A DNA stretch of 64,000 nt from Candidatus Sulfopaludibacter sp. SbA3 (GCA_945890485.1 CAMDCN010000008.1:245473-309472); one strand, 5' to 3'. Positions 43,585 to 53,370 are shown, numbered from the stretch's first letter. Notes: generated by a model not told the origin, from the sequence alone. Program-made: numbers and translations.

Positions 43585-45353
43585 CTCGGGAAATTTATAA
43601 CGCCTCGCTCGCGGAGCGTCGGCAGGTTTGGGCAGCCGCAGTGGCGCGGCATGAACAGTTTGGGTATCTGCGGCTGTTGCTGTTCGCGTTCCTGGCCTAT
43701 GTGGGCTGGAAGACGCTCTACCAGGCGGTTTGGTCGGCTTGGTATCTGTTGTTACCGGTCGGGGCCTTCGTCGTAGCGGCGCTGATTCACAACCGGGTAT
43801 TGCAGCGGCGGGACGAGGCGGCGCGCAGCGTCCGCTACTTCGAGCGTGGCCTGGCGCGCCTGGACCGTAATTGGGCCGGCGTAGGAAGCGACGGAACGGC
43901 TTGGCTGCCGGAGAAGCACCTCTACGCCAGCGATTTGGACCTGTTCGGCCGCGGCAATCTCTTCCAATGGCTGAATCAGGCGCGGACGCGAATGGGCGAG
44001 GCGGCGCTGGCCGACTGGCTGTTGCGTCCCGCCAAGGCTAGCGAAATTCAGGAGCGCGAGGCTGCCGTTCGGGAACTGGCTAGCGACGTGGCGTTGCGAG
44101 AGCGGATGTACCAAGTTTCGGAGGCGGTGGCGGCGAGCGTCCATCCCGAGCCGCTGCGCCGTTGGGCCGAGGCCGCGCCCGAAATGCCCCCGCGAAGTTG
44201 GCGGTGGCTGGTGGCAGGGTGGAACGCCGCACTCGCCCTGGGGTTAGCCGTTGGCTACTTCACCGGATTCTGGAGCGTGGCTATGCTCGTGCTGGCGGGA
44301 ATGGCCGCGTTTGGATTGTGGCTTCGTCCGCGGGTCCTGCATGCTCTGCATGCGGCGGAGGCGGCCGCGGCGGAGTTAGAGGTGTTCGCGGCGGCCTTGG
44401 CCGTGTTCGAGAACCGGACGTTTCAGGCGCCGAAGTTGCAGGCCTTGACCTCGGCGCTGCACGCCGATGGCGCCGCGCCCTCCGCGCGGGTGCGCCAATT
44501 GGCCAAACTGGCCGTCTGGATTACGTCGCGGGACCATCCGGCGATGCGGGTGATCGGACCGTTGATGATGCTCGGCACGCATTTGGCCTTCGCCGCGGAC
44601 GCTTGGCGGGCGGCCAACGGGCCGTTGGTGGGACGCTGGTTGTCGGCGATGGGCGAAATGGAGGCTCTGCTTTCGCTCTCGGCGTTCGCCTTCGAGAATC
44701 CGGAAATGGTCTGGCCGGAGTGGACGGAGAACGACGCTCCGTTCGTCGACGGGGAGGGGATGCGGCATCCGCTGCTGAATCCCGCTCGTGCGGTCGCCAA
44801 CAGCCTCGCGCTGTCCCTGGCTGATCCGTTCGTGCTCGTGAGCGGATCGAACATGAGCGGCAAGAGTACGTTTCTGCGCACTTTGGGCTTGGCCGTCGTG
44901 ATGGCCCACGCCGGGGCGCCTGTAGCGGCCCGGCGGCTGCGATTGTCGCGGCTCGTGGTGGGTGCTTCGATCTCGACGCACGATTCGCTGCAGGAAGGGG
45001 CTTCGCGCTTCTTTGCCGAGATCTCGCGGTTGCGCGACATTTTGGCGCTGGCGGAATCGGGTGAGCCGGTGCTTTTCCTGTTGGATGAGTTGCTGAGTGG
45101 CACCAACTCGCGGGATCGGCGGATTGGCGCCGAGGGCGTTCTGCGAGGGCTGCGGGAACGGGGTGCGATTGGCTTGGTGACAACGCACGACTTGGCGTTG
45201 GCCGAGGTATCGCAATCCCGGCAGGTCCATTTCGCCGATTCGCTGCGGGACGGCAAGATCCATTTTGACTATCAAATGAAGCCCGGCGTCGTCCCGGGGA
45301 GCAATGCCTTGGCCCTGATGCACGCGCTCGGCTTGCCGGTAGGAGAGGGTTGA
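43575..45353 (+). CDS. Membrane-associated MutS-like ATPase
   Basis: 592 residues, GTG start. Unlike MutS1/MutS2 it has no mismatch-binding domain; the N-terminus carries two hydrophobic segments (~30-72), a DNA-repair-type core domain (~115-200), another hydrophobic block (~210-250), a helical lever, and a C-terminal MutS ATPase: Walker A SGSNMSGKST near residue 425, ISTHDSLQEGASRFF, Walker B VLFLLDELLSGTNSRDR near 500, and VTTHDLALAEV. This is the layout of the small DNA-mismatch-repair-like MutS family found across Bacteroidetes and Acidobacteria, which has no known role. Downstream genes follow closely. Confidence 0.85.
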   Translation: MGTPREIYNASLAERRQVWAAAVARHEQFGYLRLLLFAFLAYVGWKTLYQAVWSAWYLLLPVGAFVVAALIHNRVLQRRDEAARSVRYFERGLARLDRNWAGVGSDGTAWLPEKHLYASDLDLFGRGNLFQWLNQARTRMGEAALADWLLRPAKASEIQEREAAVRELASDVALRERMYQVSEAVAASVHPEPLRRWAEAAPEMPPRSWRWLVAGWNAALALGLAVGYFTGFWSVAMLVLAGMAAFGLWLRPRVLHALHAAEAAAAELEVFAAALAVFENRTFQAPKLQALTSALHADGAAPSARVRQLAKLAVWITSRDHPAMRVIGPLMMLGTHLAFAADAWRAANGPLVGRWLSAMGEMEALLSLSAFAFENPEMVWPEWTENDAPFVDGEGMRHPLLNPARAVANSLALSLADPFVLVSGSNMSGKSTFLRTLGLAVVMAHAGAPVAARRLRLSRLVVGASISTHDSLQEGASRFFAEISRLRDILALAESGEPVLFLLDELLSGTNSRDRRIGAEGVLRGLRERGAIGLVTTHDLALAEVSQSRQVHFADSLRDGKIHFDYQMKPGVVPGSNALALMHALGLPVGEG

Positions 45354-45360
45354 GTACGAG

Positions 45361-46272
45361 ATGTTGCGTCGCCTGTTCCTGTCTCTTTCTCGCAATCGGA
45401 CCCTCCGTAATTTCATGGAGACATCGCCGCGCGCCGCAGGCTGGACCTCTCGCTTTGTGGCCGGCAATACGCTCCGGGATGGGCTGCAAGTGAATCGCCA
45501 ACTGGCGGAGCGCGGGATTCTGACGGCGCTCGATCATCTCGGGGAGAATGTCTCCACCGAGGCCGAGGCTGCGGCGGCGAGCCGCGAGATCGTCGCGGCG
45601 GTCGATGCGATTGGCGAGGCGGGGACGCGCGCCACCGTCGCGATCAAGCTGACGCAGTTTGGCTTGGACTTAGGGGATGAGGTCTGCCGGAGGAACTTGC
45701 GGCCAGTTTTTGAGCGGGCCCGGGCGATTGGGACACGCGTCGAGATCGATATGGAGTCGACGGCATATACCGAACGCACACTGGCGATGGTCAGAGCGAT
45801 GCATGCCGAATTCGGGTGCGTCCGCGCGGTGCTGCAGGCGTATCTGTACCGGACTGAAACAGATGTCGCCGAATTGAACGAGATGGGGGTTCCAATTCGG
45901 TTATGTAAAGGGGCTTACCAGGAACCGGCGGACCTGGCGTTCCCCCGGAAATCCGACGTCGACGGGAATTTCATCAAACTAATGGAGACGTTGCTGCGCG
46001 ATGGGACGGAGCCAGCGATTGCCAGCCACGATGAAAAAATTCTCCTCCATGCGTTGGCCTATGCGAGGGAACTAAAGCTGAGTCCGGAACGTTATGAGTT
46101 CCAGATGCTCTATGGAATTCGGCGGCAATGGCAGCAGCGATTGGTGGATGAGGGCCAGCGGCTACGGCTTTACGTGCCCTATGGCGAGGCTTGGTATCCG
46201 TATTTCATGCGGCGGTTGGCCGAGCGCCCGGCGAATGTTATTTTCCTGGCCACAAACCTGCTTGAAAACTAA
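45361..46272 (+). CDS. Proline dehydrogenase (PRODH, monofunctional)
   Basis: 303 residues, seven bases after the MutS-like gene. TIM-barrel with the FAD and substrate residues of PutA/PRODH: ILTALDHLGENVST, TVAIKLTQFGLDL (~90-102), VEIDMESTAYTERT, LQAYLYRTETDV, IRLCKGAYQEPADLAF and the final RRLAERPANVIFLATNL. It oxidises proline to pyrroline-5-carboxylate and passes electrons to the membrane quinone pool. Monofunctional form; P5C dehydrogenase is not in the window. Confidence 0.93.
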   Translation: MLRRLFLSLSRNRTLRNFMETSPRAAGWTSRFVAGNTLRDGLQVNRQLAERGILTALDHLGENVSTEAEAAAASREIVAAVDAIGEAGTRATVAIKLTQFGLDLGDEVCRRNLRPVFERARAIGTRVEIDMESTAYTERTLAMVRAMHAEFGCVRAVLQAYLYRTETDVAELNEMGVPIRLCKGAYQEPADLAFPRKSDVDGNFIKLMETLLRDGTEPAIASHDEKILLHALAYARELKLSPERYEFQMLYGIRRQWQQRLVDEGQRLRLYVPYGEAWYPYFMRRLAERPANVIFLATNLLEN

Positions 46273-46335
46273 CGAGCCGCGGAGTTTCTTGCCGATTGCG
46301 GCAACCTTCCAGCACCATTTGGAGTCTACACACGT

Positions 46336-46779
46336 ATGAAATACTGGCTGTTCCTTGTCGCCAAGTTGGCGGTTGTGGTAGCCGTTCTGCGCGGGCTGTG
46401 GTGGGGCATGGAGCGCGTGCTTCCCGAACCGGTGACGATAGCGACGTACCAATTGGGACGCTTCGGCCAGGATTTCTACTGGACGACCGCCATCTTCTTG
46501 TTCTTCCTAGTCGGAGCTGGCTTGGTCTTTCTCTGTTTTTTGGATCAGCGCTACCGGTGCCGGACCTGCCTGAGGCGGTTGCGAATGCCCCTGTCAACCG
46601 GTTCCTGGGACCAGATGCTGCAGTTTGGCCGGCCCAAGATGGAGTACATTTGTCCGTTCGGGCATGGGACGCTGGATGTCCACCAGATTCAATTTTCGGG
46701 CCGGGAAAAAGATGACTGGCGGAAACACGACGATGACATCTGGCGGGAGCTCGAGAGTCTGAGCGGAAGCGAGAAGTAG
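46336..46779 (+). CDS. Two-pass membrane protein with a CxxC motif
   Basis: 147 residues. Hydrophobic segments at about 5-25 and 48-70 are followed by a basic soluble part with YRCRTCLRRLR (a CxxC pair, residues ~75-85) and YICPFGHGTLD (a third Cys with His); four potential metal ligands suggest a zinc ribbon-like head. No named family. It is 64 bp after proline dehydrogenase, with a short hairpin (TTGCCG/CGGCAA at 46289-46304) in the gap, and 21 bp before the PBP gene. Confidence 0.65.
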   Translation: MKYWLFLVAKLAVVVAVLRGLWWGMERVLPEPVTIATYQLGRFGQDFYWTTAIFLFFLVGAGLVFLCFLDQRYRCRTCLRRLRMPLSTGSWDQMLQFGRPKMEYICPFGHGTLDVHQIQFSGREKDDWRKHDDDIWRELESLSGSEK

Positions 46780-46800
46780 GCTGGGGTACCATTAGGACGT

Positions 46801-49194
46801 ATGGCGCAACGCCCACCTGCAACGCGAGTCCCTGTTGTCTCTCCACCCAGCCGCGGCCGTTGGTTTCGGATTCTGGTCGGGGCGGCGGTGTTTGTGGCGA
46901 CCACTTCGCTGCTGACGACGACCTTTTTATACTTCCACTACTCCAGCCTGATCGATGAAAAGCTGAAGAATGGACCGTTCCCGAACACCTCAATGATTTT
47001 CGCCGCGCCGAAGTCGGTAGCGGTTGGCGATGAATTGACGGTTCCGAGCGTAGTCGCCACCTTGCGGAACGCCGGATACAGCGAATCGGAAAACAATCGC
47101 CTGGGTTGGTACCGGGTGGAAGGGAACTCGGTTCGGATCCTCAGCGGTCCCGACGCGAGCCCGGATGTAGAGAGCGTGCTGCTGGCTATCGACAACGATA
47201 AGGCGACTTCCATCGTTTCGCTGTCGGACCAGACCTCCCGCCGGCAGATTTCGTTGCCTCCGGAGTTGATCACCAACCTGTTTGATCAGAAGCGGGAGAA
47301 GCGCCGGATTCTGGGCTTCAAGGATTTCCCGCGGACCTTGGTGGACGCCGTTACGTCGGTGGAAGACAAGCGTTTCTTTGAACACGCGGGCTTCGATCCG
47401 TTACGGATCCTGAAGGCGATCTACGTTGATATCAAGGAGCGCCGAGCTGCCGAGGGGGCCTCAACCATTACGCAACAGTTGGCCCGTAACTTGTGGCTAA
47501 CATTAGACAAAAACTGGAAGCGAAAGTTTGAGGAACTTGCCATTACCCTGATTCTGGAGCAGAAGCTGAGTAAGGAAGAGATCTTCGAGTACTACGCCAA
47601 TCAAGTGGATCTGGGCCGACGGGGAAGCTTTGCGATCCGCGGTTTCGGCGAAGCGGCGCAGGCATACGTCGGGAAGGACGTTCGGTCGTTGACCCTACCC
47701 GAGGCGGCGATGCTCGCGGGCACCATTCAGCGGCCGAGCTTTACGAGCCCGATTCGGTGGCCGGAGCGCGCTAAGCAGCGGCGGAATCTGGTTTTGCAGC
47801 TAATGCGGGACAACGGCAAGATCTCGGACAAAGAGTATGCCGAAGCGATTGCGGCTCCGATGACCGTCGTGAAGGGCGGCGGCGAAAGTTCGGATGCTCC
47901 CTATTTCATCGACCTCGTCAACGACTCGTTGCAGAGCGAGTTCCAGGACTACGACTTTCAGAGCCGCGGTTTTCGGATCTACACTTCGCTCGATCCGGAG
48001 CTTCAGCGCGATGCGCAAGAGGCCGTCCAGATCGGGATGAAGAAGGTGGACGAGGCGCTTGAGAAGCGGAAGAAGCGGAATGCCGGCCCGGCGCAAGTCG
48101 CGTTGGTGGCGATCGATCCTTCGAACGGCCAGATTCGGGCGCTGGTGGGGGGACGGAGCTATGGCGCCAGTCAGTTGAATCGAGCGCAGGCACGGCGGCA
48201 GCCAGGATCTGTGTTTAAACCGTTTGTATACGCGGCGGCGCTGAAGAACCGGACGTTCACGCCGGCATCGATCGTCGATGATGAGCCGACGCAGTTCTGG
48301 TTTGGTTCGCAATTGTACGAACCGGACAATCACATGTCCCACTTCTTTGGCAAGGTGACGTTGCGGACCGCGCTCGCTAAGTCGTTGAACATTCCGGCCG
48401 TAAAGATAGCACAGGAAACGGGTTATGGTGAAGTGGCTCAACTGGCGCGACAAGTCGGATTAGGAAAGACTATTCGGGCAACCCCATCGATGGCGCTGGG
48501 ATCTTATGAGACAACGCCGATTGAGATCGCGGCGGCGTACACGGTTTTTGCCAATCGCGGAATTTTCGTGGCGCCAACCTGGATCACCGGGATCCGAGAC
48601 TCGGGCGGCCAAGAGATCGCGAAGAAACCGAATCCGTCGCGGAGAGTCCTCGATGAGGACGTCGCATATTTGATGACCAACATGATGGAAGAGGTCGTTC
48701 GCTCCGGGACCGGGGCGGGGATTCGATCGATGGGCTTCAGTTTCCCTGCGGCGGGGAAGACCGGTACATCTCATGACGGCTGGTTTGCCGGCTATACGAC
48801 CAAGTTGATTTGCGCGGTTTGGGTAGGGTTCGATGACAATGCGGAACTTGATCTGGAAGGTTCGCGGTCTGCTTTGCCGATCTGGGCGGAGTTCATGAAG
48901 CGGGCTCACACCAAACGGCCGTACCGGAACGCGACTGAATTCCCCCAACCAAGTGGCGTCGTCGTCGCGAACATCGATCCGGCTACCGGCAAGCTGGCTT
49001 CGGGAAACAACTCGAACGCGCGGGAAGAGGTTTACCTGCAGGGGACCCAGCCGCAGGCGGCCGACGGCGGCGGCGGCCCGGGAACGGCGGTTTCGGATTG
49101 GGGCGCGGAACCGGTCCGCCCTCAAAAGACTCCGGGCGGGACGCGGGAAATACGTCCGATTCCGGTTGCTCCGAAACCATCGTGGGCCCAGTGA
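46801..49194 (+). CDS. Bifunctional penicillin-binding protein 1 (PBP1A/1B class)
   Basis: 797 residues. One N-terminal membrane helix (~22-44), a UB2H-like region (~55-145), then glycosyltransferase family 51 (~155-330) with EDKRFFEHAGFDP and EGASTITQQLARN, and a transpeptidase domain with SVFK (PGSVFKPF, ~467), the SLN-type motif (AKSLNIPAVKIAQ, ~525) and KTGT (~660). The C-terminal ~110 residues are Gly/Pro/Asp rich. It polymerises and crosslinks peptidoglycan in the periplasm. The UB2H-like part suggests PBP1B affinity. Probably in the same transcript as the preceding gene. Confidence 0.95.
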   Translation: MAQRPPATRVPVVSPPSRGRWFRILVGAAVFVATTSLLTTTFLYFHYSSLIDEKLKNGPFPNTSMIFAAPKSVAVGDELTVPSVVATLRNAGYSESENNRLGWYRVEGNSVRILSGPDASPDVESVLLAIDNDKATSIVSLSDQTSRRQISLPPELITNLFDQKREKRRILGFKDFPRTLVDAVTSVEDKRFFEHAGFDPLRILKAIYVDIKERRAAEGASTITQQLARNLWLTLDKNWKRKFEELAITLILEQKLSKEEIFEYYANQVDLGRRGSFAIRGFGEAAQAYVGKDVRSLTLPEAAMLAGTIQRPSFTSPIRWPERAKQRRNLVLQLMRDNGKISDKEYAEAIAAPMTVVKGGGESSDAPYFIDLVNDSLQSEFQDYDFQSRGFRIYTSLDPELQRDAQEAVQIGMKKVDEALEKRKKRNAGPAQVALVAIDPSNGQIRALVGGRSYGASQLNRAQARRQPGSVFKPFVYAAALKNRTFTPASIVDDEPTQFWFGSQLYEPDNHMSHFFGKVTLRTALAKSLNIPAVKIAQETGYGEVAQLARQVGLGKTIRATPSMALGSYETTPIEIAAAYTVFANRGIFVAPTWITGIRDSGGQEIAKKPNPSRRVLDEDVAYLMTNMMEEVVRSGTGAGIRSMGFSFPAAGKTGTSHDGWFAGYTTKLICAVWVGFDDNAELDLEGSRSALPIWAEFMKRAHTKRPYRNATEFPQPSGVVVANIDPATGKLASGNNSNAREEVYLQGTQPQAADGGGGPGTAVSDWGAEPVRPQKTPGGTREIRPIPVAPKPSWAQ

Positions 49195-49245
49195 CGTTTT
49201 TTGTAAATTTGCGTTAAACTGCAGACAGAAAGGAGGTCCGTTGCA

Positions 49246-50007
49246 ATGCGTTCGATGCTGTTTACCCTTTCCTCCTGCCTAGCTGTTTCCAGCTTCGCTC
49301 AGATTCCGGAGGCCAACGGTCTCCGCCCTTCTCCGATTGAGCCGTCGATCTCTCGCCCGGTGTTAACTCCCGAGACCCGTGGCGATATTTATATGGCACG
49401 GAAAATGTTCCGGGAGGCTGCTGATGTGTACCGAGAATCGCCGGAGAGCCATATCCTTGCGAACAAGATTGGCATTGCCTACCACCAAATGATGGCCTTG
49501 CCGCAGGCGAAGCGGCAGTACGAACGCGCGGTGAAGTTAAGGCCCGATTACTCGGAAGCGATCAATAATCTTGGAACCATCTACTACGCGCAGCAGAACT
49601 ATCGGAAGGCGATTAAGCAGTACCAGCGGGCGCTGAAGTCGAATCCGAATTCGGCGTCGATCTACAGCAATCTGGGGACGGCGTGGTTTGCGCGGAAGAA
49701 GTATAACAACGCCTTCGAGGCCTATCAGAAGGCGCTTTCGATTGATCCGGAAGTATTTGAGCATCGGAGTACGCAAGGGGTACTGCTACAGGAGCGCAGC
49801 ATCACCGAGCGGGCGAAGTTTCACTACTACCTCGCGAAGACCTATGCGAAGTCGGGTGATACGGAGCGGACGTTGATGTACATGCGCAAAGCGCTTGAGG
49901 AGGGATTCAAGGAGCGCGGAAAATTCCTTGAAGATCCTGAGTTTTCGAAATTGCAGGCAAACCCGGAGTTCCAGGCATTGTTGAAATTGGAAGCGCGTGT
50001 TCTGTAG
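49246..50007 (+). CDS. Exported TPR-repeat protein
   Basis: 253 residues preceded by a perfect AAAGGAGGT (49229-49237). A signal peptide (MRSMLFTLSSCLAVSSFAQ) is followed by an extended segment and five or so TPR units (residues ~65-205: RKMFREAADVY, AKRQYERAVKLRPD, NYRKAIKQYQRALKSNP, KYNNAFEAYQKALSIDP and EHRSTQGVLLQER), then a final segment with MRKALEEGFKERG. The TPR array makes it a scaffold for protein contacts in the periplasm. A possible promoter (GTGACG at 49191, TAAACT at 49215) lies over the end of the PBP gene. The next gene overlaps its end, so the pair may function together. Confidence 0.85.
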   Translation: MRSMLFTLSSCLAVSSFAQIPEANGLRPSPIEPSISRPVLTPETRGDIYMARKMFREAADVYRESPESHILANKIGIAYHQMMALPQAKRQYERAVKLRPDYSEAINNLGTIYYAQQNYRKAIKQYQRALKSNPNSASIYSNLGTAWFARKKYNNAFEAYQKALSIDPEVFEHRSTQGVLLQERSITERAKFHYYLAKTYAKSGDTERTLMYMRKALEEGFKERGKFLEDPEFSKLQANPEFQALLKLEARVL

Positions 50008-51526
50008 CCGCTCCCTGTATGGCGTAGTGGCGGCCGTCGTCTTGAGCGCCTGCGGCGGGAACCCACAGCGTCCCGATGTCGTGCGTTTGGCGGTGGTTGC
50101 GCCGCAAGATCTGACTGGTTCGGAATCGGATCGCGCTCAGTCGTTGCGATTAGCCCTAACCATACCGTTCGCCGGTCTGGCTGATGCGATGGTGTTTTCG
50201 TTCCCTGGCCGTCGGCAGGCAACGGACGTTTCTCCCCAGTTTATCGTCGAGCCGATGCTGGATCGGAAAGGGATTGTGCTGCAGGTATTTGATGGTCCTT
50301 CCCAGCGGCACTTGCGGGAGATTGAGTGCGCCTTGCCGGACTGTGCTGCCGCTGTTGGAGCGGTAATCGGGGTGAAGCCCAGGCAGGTGCCCACGCCGGT
50401 GGTGAGATTTCCGCGCAATCCCAGCGAAGAGCAATTAGCAGCGCTGGCGCGCGAGTATCCCGATAGCGGTGTAGTGTACGAGCAGTGGATCAACTTTCTG
50501 GTGGGACGCGGACGGCAGGAAGATGCTGGCCGAGTGGCCGCGCAAGCCTTGACCAGGCGATGGCCGGCCCTTGAGAAAGCACAATTTGAGATTGCGGCTG
50601 CTTCGATCCGTGGGGATGTGGCGGCACGCGCCGCGGCGGTGACGGCGGCGGCGAAGGCATGGCCGGCGAATGTCCCACTGCAGTTGCAGGCAGCGGAGGG
50701 CTTGAATCAAAGGCGGCAATACATGGAGGCGGTCCCGTTTTACCGGGCGGCGCTTCGAGCTGAGCCGGCTAATTTCCAGGTCTACGCAGGGTTGAGTTTT
50801 GCGCAGGCGCTAGCCGGAGAAAAGCCGGAGATGAAGCCGGCGCAGACTCTGGCGGAACATGACCTTATTGGAGATATCGCGTTCATTCGAGGGGATTTCG
50901 CGGCGGCGGAGGCATCGTATCTCGCGGCGGCGGAGAAAGATACCGCTTTTCAGTTGGGCAGACTCTACGCCAAGGCAGGCGAAGCGGCCTTGCTGCAAGG
51001 GCAAGTCCAGCGGGCTGATGGACATATGCAGCGTTTCTTCAACCTTTACCAACAGGGAATGCCGGCGAGTATTGGGATTGTGCAGGGTCTTTGGCTCTGG
51101 CGGACGGGGCATCGTGCGGATGCTGTTCGTCAAGCTGCATCCTTGCCAAGTGTGAAGCCGCTTTTCGATTTCTTAGTGAATCCGGCTGCGGGCGGGCCCC
51201 CGCCGGCGGGTCCGGCGTTGCAGGCTTTGGCACAGGGCAAGGCGGCGGAGGCGGCGCAAGCGTTTGCGGGATTTATCAGTCAGCAGCCGTTGGCGGTGGG
51301 GTTGCGATGGGATCCGGTTCTGGCGGTGGCCTTATCTGAAGCGGGCAAGAAGGCGGAGGCGTGTGCGTTGCTGAAGCATTGGGGTTTGCCACCACCTCCG
51401 GATGATTGGTCAGGCGCGGTAGTCTGGCCGCGGCAGTTGACCGTGCGGGCGGAGTGTCTGGAGCAGGCGAATCCTGAGCGGGCCAAGCAGTTGCGAACCT
51501 TGGTCGCAACCCTGCAACCGCGCTGA
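49997..51526 (+). CDS. Exported lipoprotein with TPR-like helical repeats
   Basis: 509 residues from GTG 49997, overlapping the TPR gene's end. The lipobox is LSACG near residue 20, so it is attached to a membrane. Residues ~40-120 are a distinct alpha/beta module; from about 150 helical repeat segments (WALEKAQFEIAAAS, QLQAAEGLNQRRQYMEAVPFYRAALRAEP, quoted in part) continue to the end. The cysteine-containing signal, helical repeats and coupling to a periplasmic TPR protein suggest an envelope scaffold. No family named. Confidence 0.7.
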   Translation: MFCSRSLYGVVAAVVLSACGGNPQRPDVVRLAVVAPQDLTGSESDRAQSLRLALTIPFAGLADAMVFSFPGRRQATDVSPQFIVEPMLDRKGIVLQVFDGPSQRHLREIECALPDCAAAVGAVIGVKPRQVPTPVVRFPRNPSEEQLAALAREYPDSGVVYEQWINFLVGRGRQEDAGRVAAQALTRRWPALEKAQFEIAAASIRGDVAARAAAVTAAAKAWPANVPLQLQAAEGLNQRRQYMEAVPFYRAALRAEPANFQVYAGLSFAQALAGEKPEMKPAQTLAEHDLIGDIAFIRGDFAAAEASYLAAAEKDTAFQLGRLYAKAGEAALLQGQVQRADGHMQRFFNLYQQGMPASIGIVQGLWLWRTGHRADAVRQAASLPSVKPLFDFLVNPAAGGPPPAGPALQALAQGKAAEAAQAFAGFISQQPLAVGLRWDPVLAVALSEAGKKAEACALLKHWGLPPPPDDWSGAVVWPRQLTVRAECLEQANPERAKQLRTLVATLQPR

Positions 51527-51550
51527 TCGGCGTCGTGATATCGTTTTTCC

Positions 51551-52504
51551 GTGCGACCCCTCTGTGCGCTTCTGCTTCTGGCCGGTGGATTGCCGGCGGC
51601 TGAGTTTCCGTCAGCGGAAATCTCGAATGGCTTGATCACCGCGAAGTTGTATCTGCCGGATCCCGTGAACGGCTACTATCGCGGGACCCGATTCGACTGG
51701 TCGGGAAACATGCCGAGCCTCAGGACCAAGAATCACGAATATTTTGGTCAGTGGTTCGAGAAGTACGATCCGAAACTGCACGATGCCATCATGGGCCCGG
51801 TGGAGGAGTTCAAGACGAACAACGCCGGGTTAGGGTACGACGAGGCCGCCGCGGGCGGGACGTTCATTCGCATCGGGGTGGGCGTGGTGCGGAAGCCTGA
51901 CGAGCAGGGGTATCAGAACTTCAAGACCTACCAGATTCTCGATCCCGGCGAATGGATGGTGAAGGCGGAGAAGAACCGGATCCGGTTTACTCACGTATTG
52001 AAAGGGCCAGACGGGTACGCGTACCGCTACACCAAATGGATGGTGCTCGTGAAGGGCAAGAACACCATGCGGATTGAGCATACGCTCGAAAACATTGGCC
52101 GGAAACAGATCAAGACGCAGCAGTACAACCACAACTTTTTCGTGATCGATGGGCAGCCGACCGGACCGGAATCCGTGGTCCAGTTCCCGTTCGAGTTGCA
52201 GCCGACGCGGCCGTTTGCCAACTCGCTGGCCGAAACGCGCGGGAAAGAGATTCACTACACGGCCGAGTTGCAGAAGGGGCAAAGCACCTTCGGTGAGTTT
52301 GCCGGGGCCTCAACGTACGATGTCCGCCTCGAAAATCGCAAGGCGAAGGCGGGGGTCCACATTACGGGTGACGTCCCGATCGCAAAACTGGTTTACTGGT
52401 CTATTCGCACGACGTTTTGCCCGGAGCCGTACATCGATCTGACGGTAGATCCGGGCAAGAAGACCCGCTGGACCTATACCTACGACTTCTACGATTTGCC
52501 GTGA
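51551..52504 (+). CDS. Exported beta-rich protein, possibly galactose-mutarotase-like
   Basis: 317 residues from GTG 51551; signal peptide (MRPLCALLLLAGGLPAAEF). The body is rich in beta strands with Tyr, Asn and Trp turns (NGYYRGTRFDWSG, GFEKYD-type, GKNTMRIEHTLENIGRKQI with NHNFF). The Asn/His-rich core and the ending strand WTYTYDFYDLP resemble the aldose-1-epimerase superfamily, but I cannot see a clear catalytic pair. Its stop overlaps the next start (TGATG). Together with the isomerase and the oxidoreductase it may convert or sense an extracytoplasmic sugar. Confidence 0.55.
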   Translation: MRPLCALLLLAGGLPAAEFPSAEISNGLITAKLYLPDPVNGYYRGTRFDWSGNMPSLRTKNHEYFGQWFEKYDPKLHDAIMGPVEEFKTNNAGLGYDEAAAGGTFIRIGVGVVRKPDEQGYQNFKTYQILDPGEWMVKAEKNRIRFTHVLKGPDGYAYRYTKWMVLVKGKNTMRIEHTLENIGRKQIKTQQYNHNFFVIDGQPTGPESVVQFPFELQPTRPFANSLAETRGKEIHYTAELQKGQSTFGEFAGASTYDVRLENRKAKAGVHITGDVPIAKLVYWSIRTTFCPEPYIDLTVDPGKKTRWTYTYDFYDLP

Positions 52505-53370
52505 TGACCCGCCGCGATCTGCTCGCTACCCCAATCGCTCTTCAGGCAGGCTCGCCCACTCGCTTCGAACTGGCCTGCATGACGCTTCCGTACGCGGCGT
52601 TTCCGCTTGAACGGGCGCTTCTGGGAATCCGCTGGGCGGGATTCACTCGCGTGGCTTGGGGGGTGACGCACGAGAAGCGGCCGGCATTGGCGCTGGAAGC
52701 GTCACCGCGGGAAGCGGCGGCGCTGGCGCGGCAAACGCGGGACGCGGGGTTGACGCCGGTGATGATGTTCTCGACAGTGATGCTGGAGGAGGCGGGCGCC
52801 GGCGCGGCGCACAAGCGGCGCGTGGACCAGGCGGCGGCTGCGGGCATCCCATATCTGCTGACGTTTGGACGGACGGCGCCGGGGCAATACGACGCGGCCG
52901 TGGCGGCGTTGCGAGAGGCTGGTCCCCACGCGCAACAGGCGGGCGTGACGGTACTGCTGAAGCAGCACGGGGGCAATACGGGCACGGGGCTTGACTGCCT
53001 GAAAATGCTGCGCGATGTGAACCATCCGTCGGTCAGGATGGGTTATGACGCGGGGAATGTGATGGACTACGAGAGTCACAATCCGCTGGCGGAGATCGCG
53101 ACGTGCGTGCCGGAGATCCGTGCGCTGTGTTTGAAGGACCATCGCGATACGCCGAAGGACGAGGACTGCGCGCCGGGGTTGGGCGAGATAGACCACTACA
53201 AGCTGCTGATGCCACTGCGGCGGACGGGGATGACCTTGCCACTGGTGTTCGAGAATATTTTTGAACCCCTTGTGCCGCGGCCGACGACGGCTGCGGGGGT
53301 AGATCAGTTGGCGCGGCGTTCGCGCGAGTACATCGAGACCGTACTGCGAGGATTGGAGACCTATGGATAG
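52504..53370 (+). CDS. TIM-barrel sugar isomerase/epimerase, AP_endonuc_2-like
   Basis: 288 residues from ATG 52504; the frame is open 29 codons earlier, overlapping the previous gene. The start MTRRDLLATP is a marginal twin-arginine signal. Barrel pattern: GFTRVAWGVTHE near residue 40, LLKQHGGNTGTG, MGYDAGNVMDYE and LCLKDHRDTPKDED (~215), PLVFENIFEP (~255): Glu, Asp, His and Glu residues at the metal site. Members of this group isomerise keto/aldo sugars or inositol derivatives. The neighbouring Gfo/Idh gene starts eight bases before its end. Confidence 0.75.
   Translation: MTRRDLLATPIALQAGSPTRFELACMTLPYAAFPLERALLGIRWAGFTRVAWGVTHEKRPALALEASPREAAALARQTRDAGLTPVMMFSTVMLEEAGAGAAHKRRVDQAAAAGIPYLLTFGRTAPGQYDAAVAALREAGPHAQQAGVTVLLKQHGGNTGTGLDCLKMLRDVNHPSVRMGYDAGNVMDYESHNPLAEIATCVPEIRALCLKDHRDTPKDEDCAPGLGEIDHYKLLMPLRRTGMTLPLVFENIFEPLVPRPTTAAGVDQLARRSREYIETVLRGLETYG

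Noticed and set aside
46289..46304. Hairpin TTGCCG/CGGCAA between proline dehydrogenase and the small membrane gene as a terminator
   Set aside because: Short six-pair stem without a U-run and with a plausible operon continuing beyond it.
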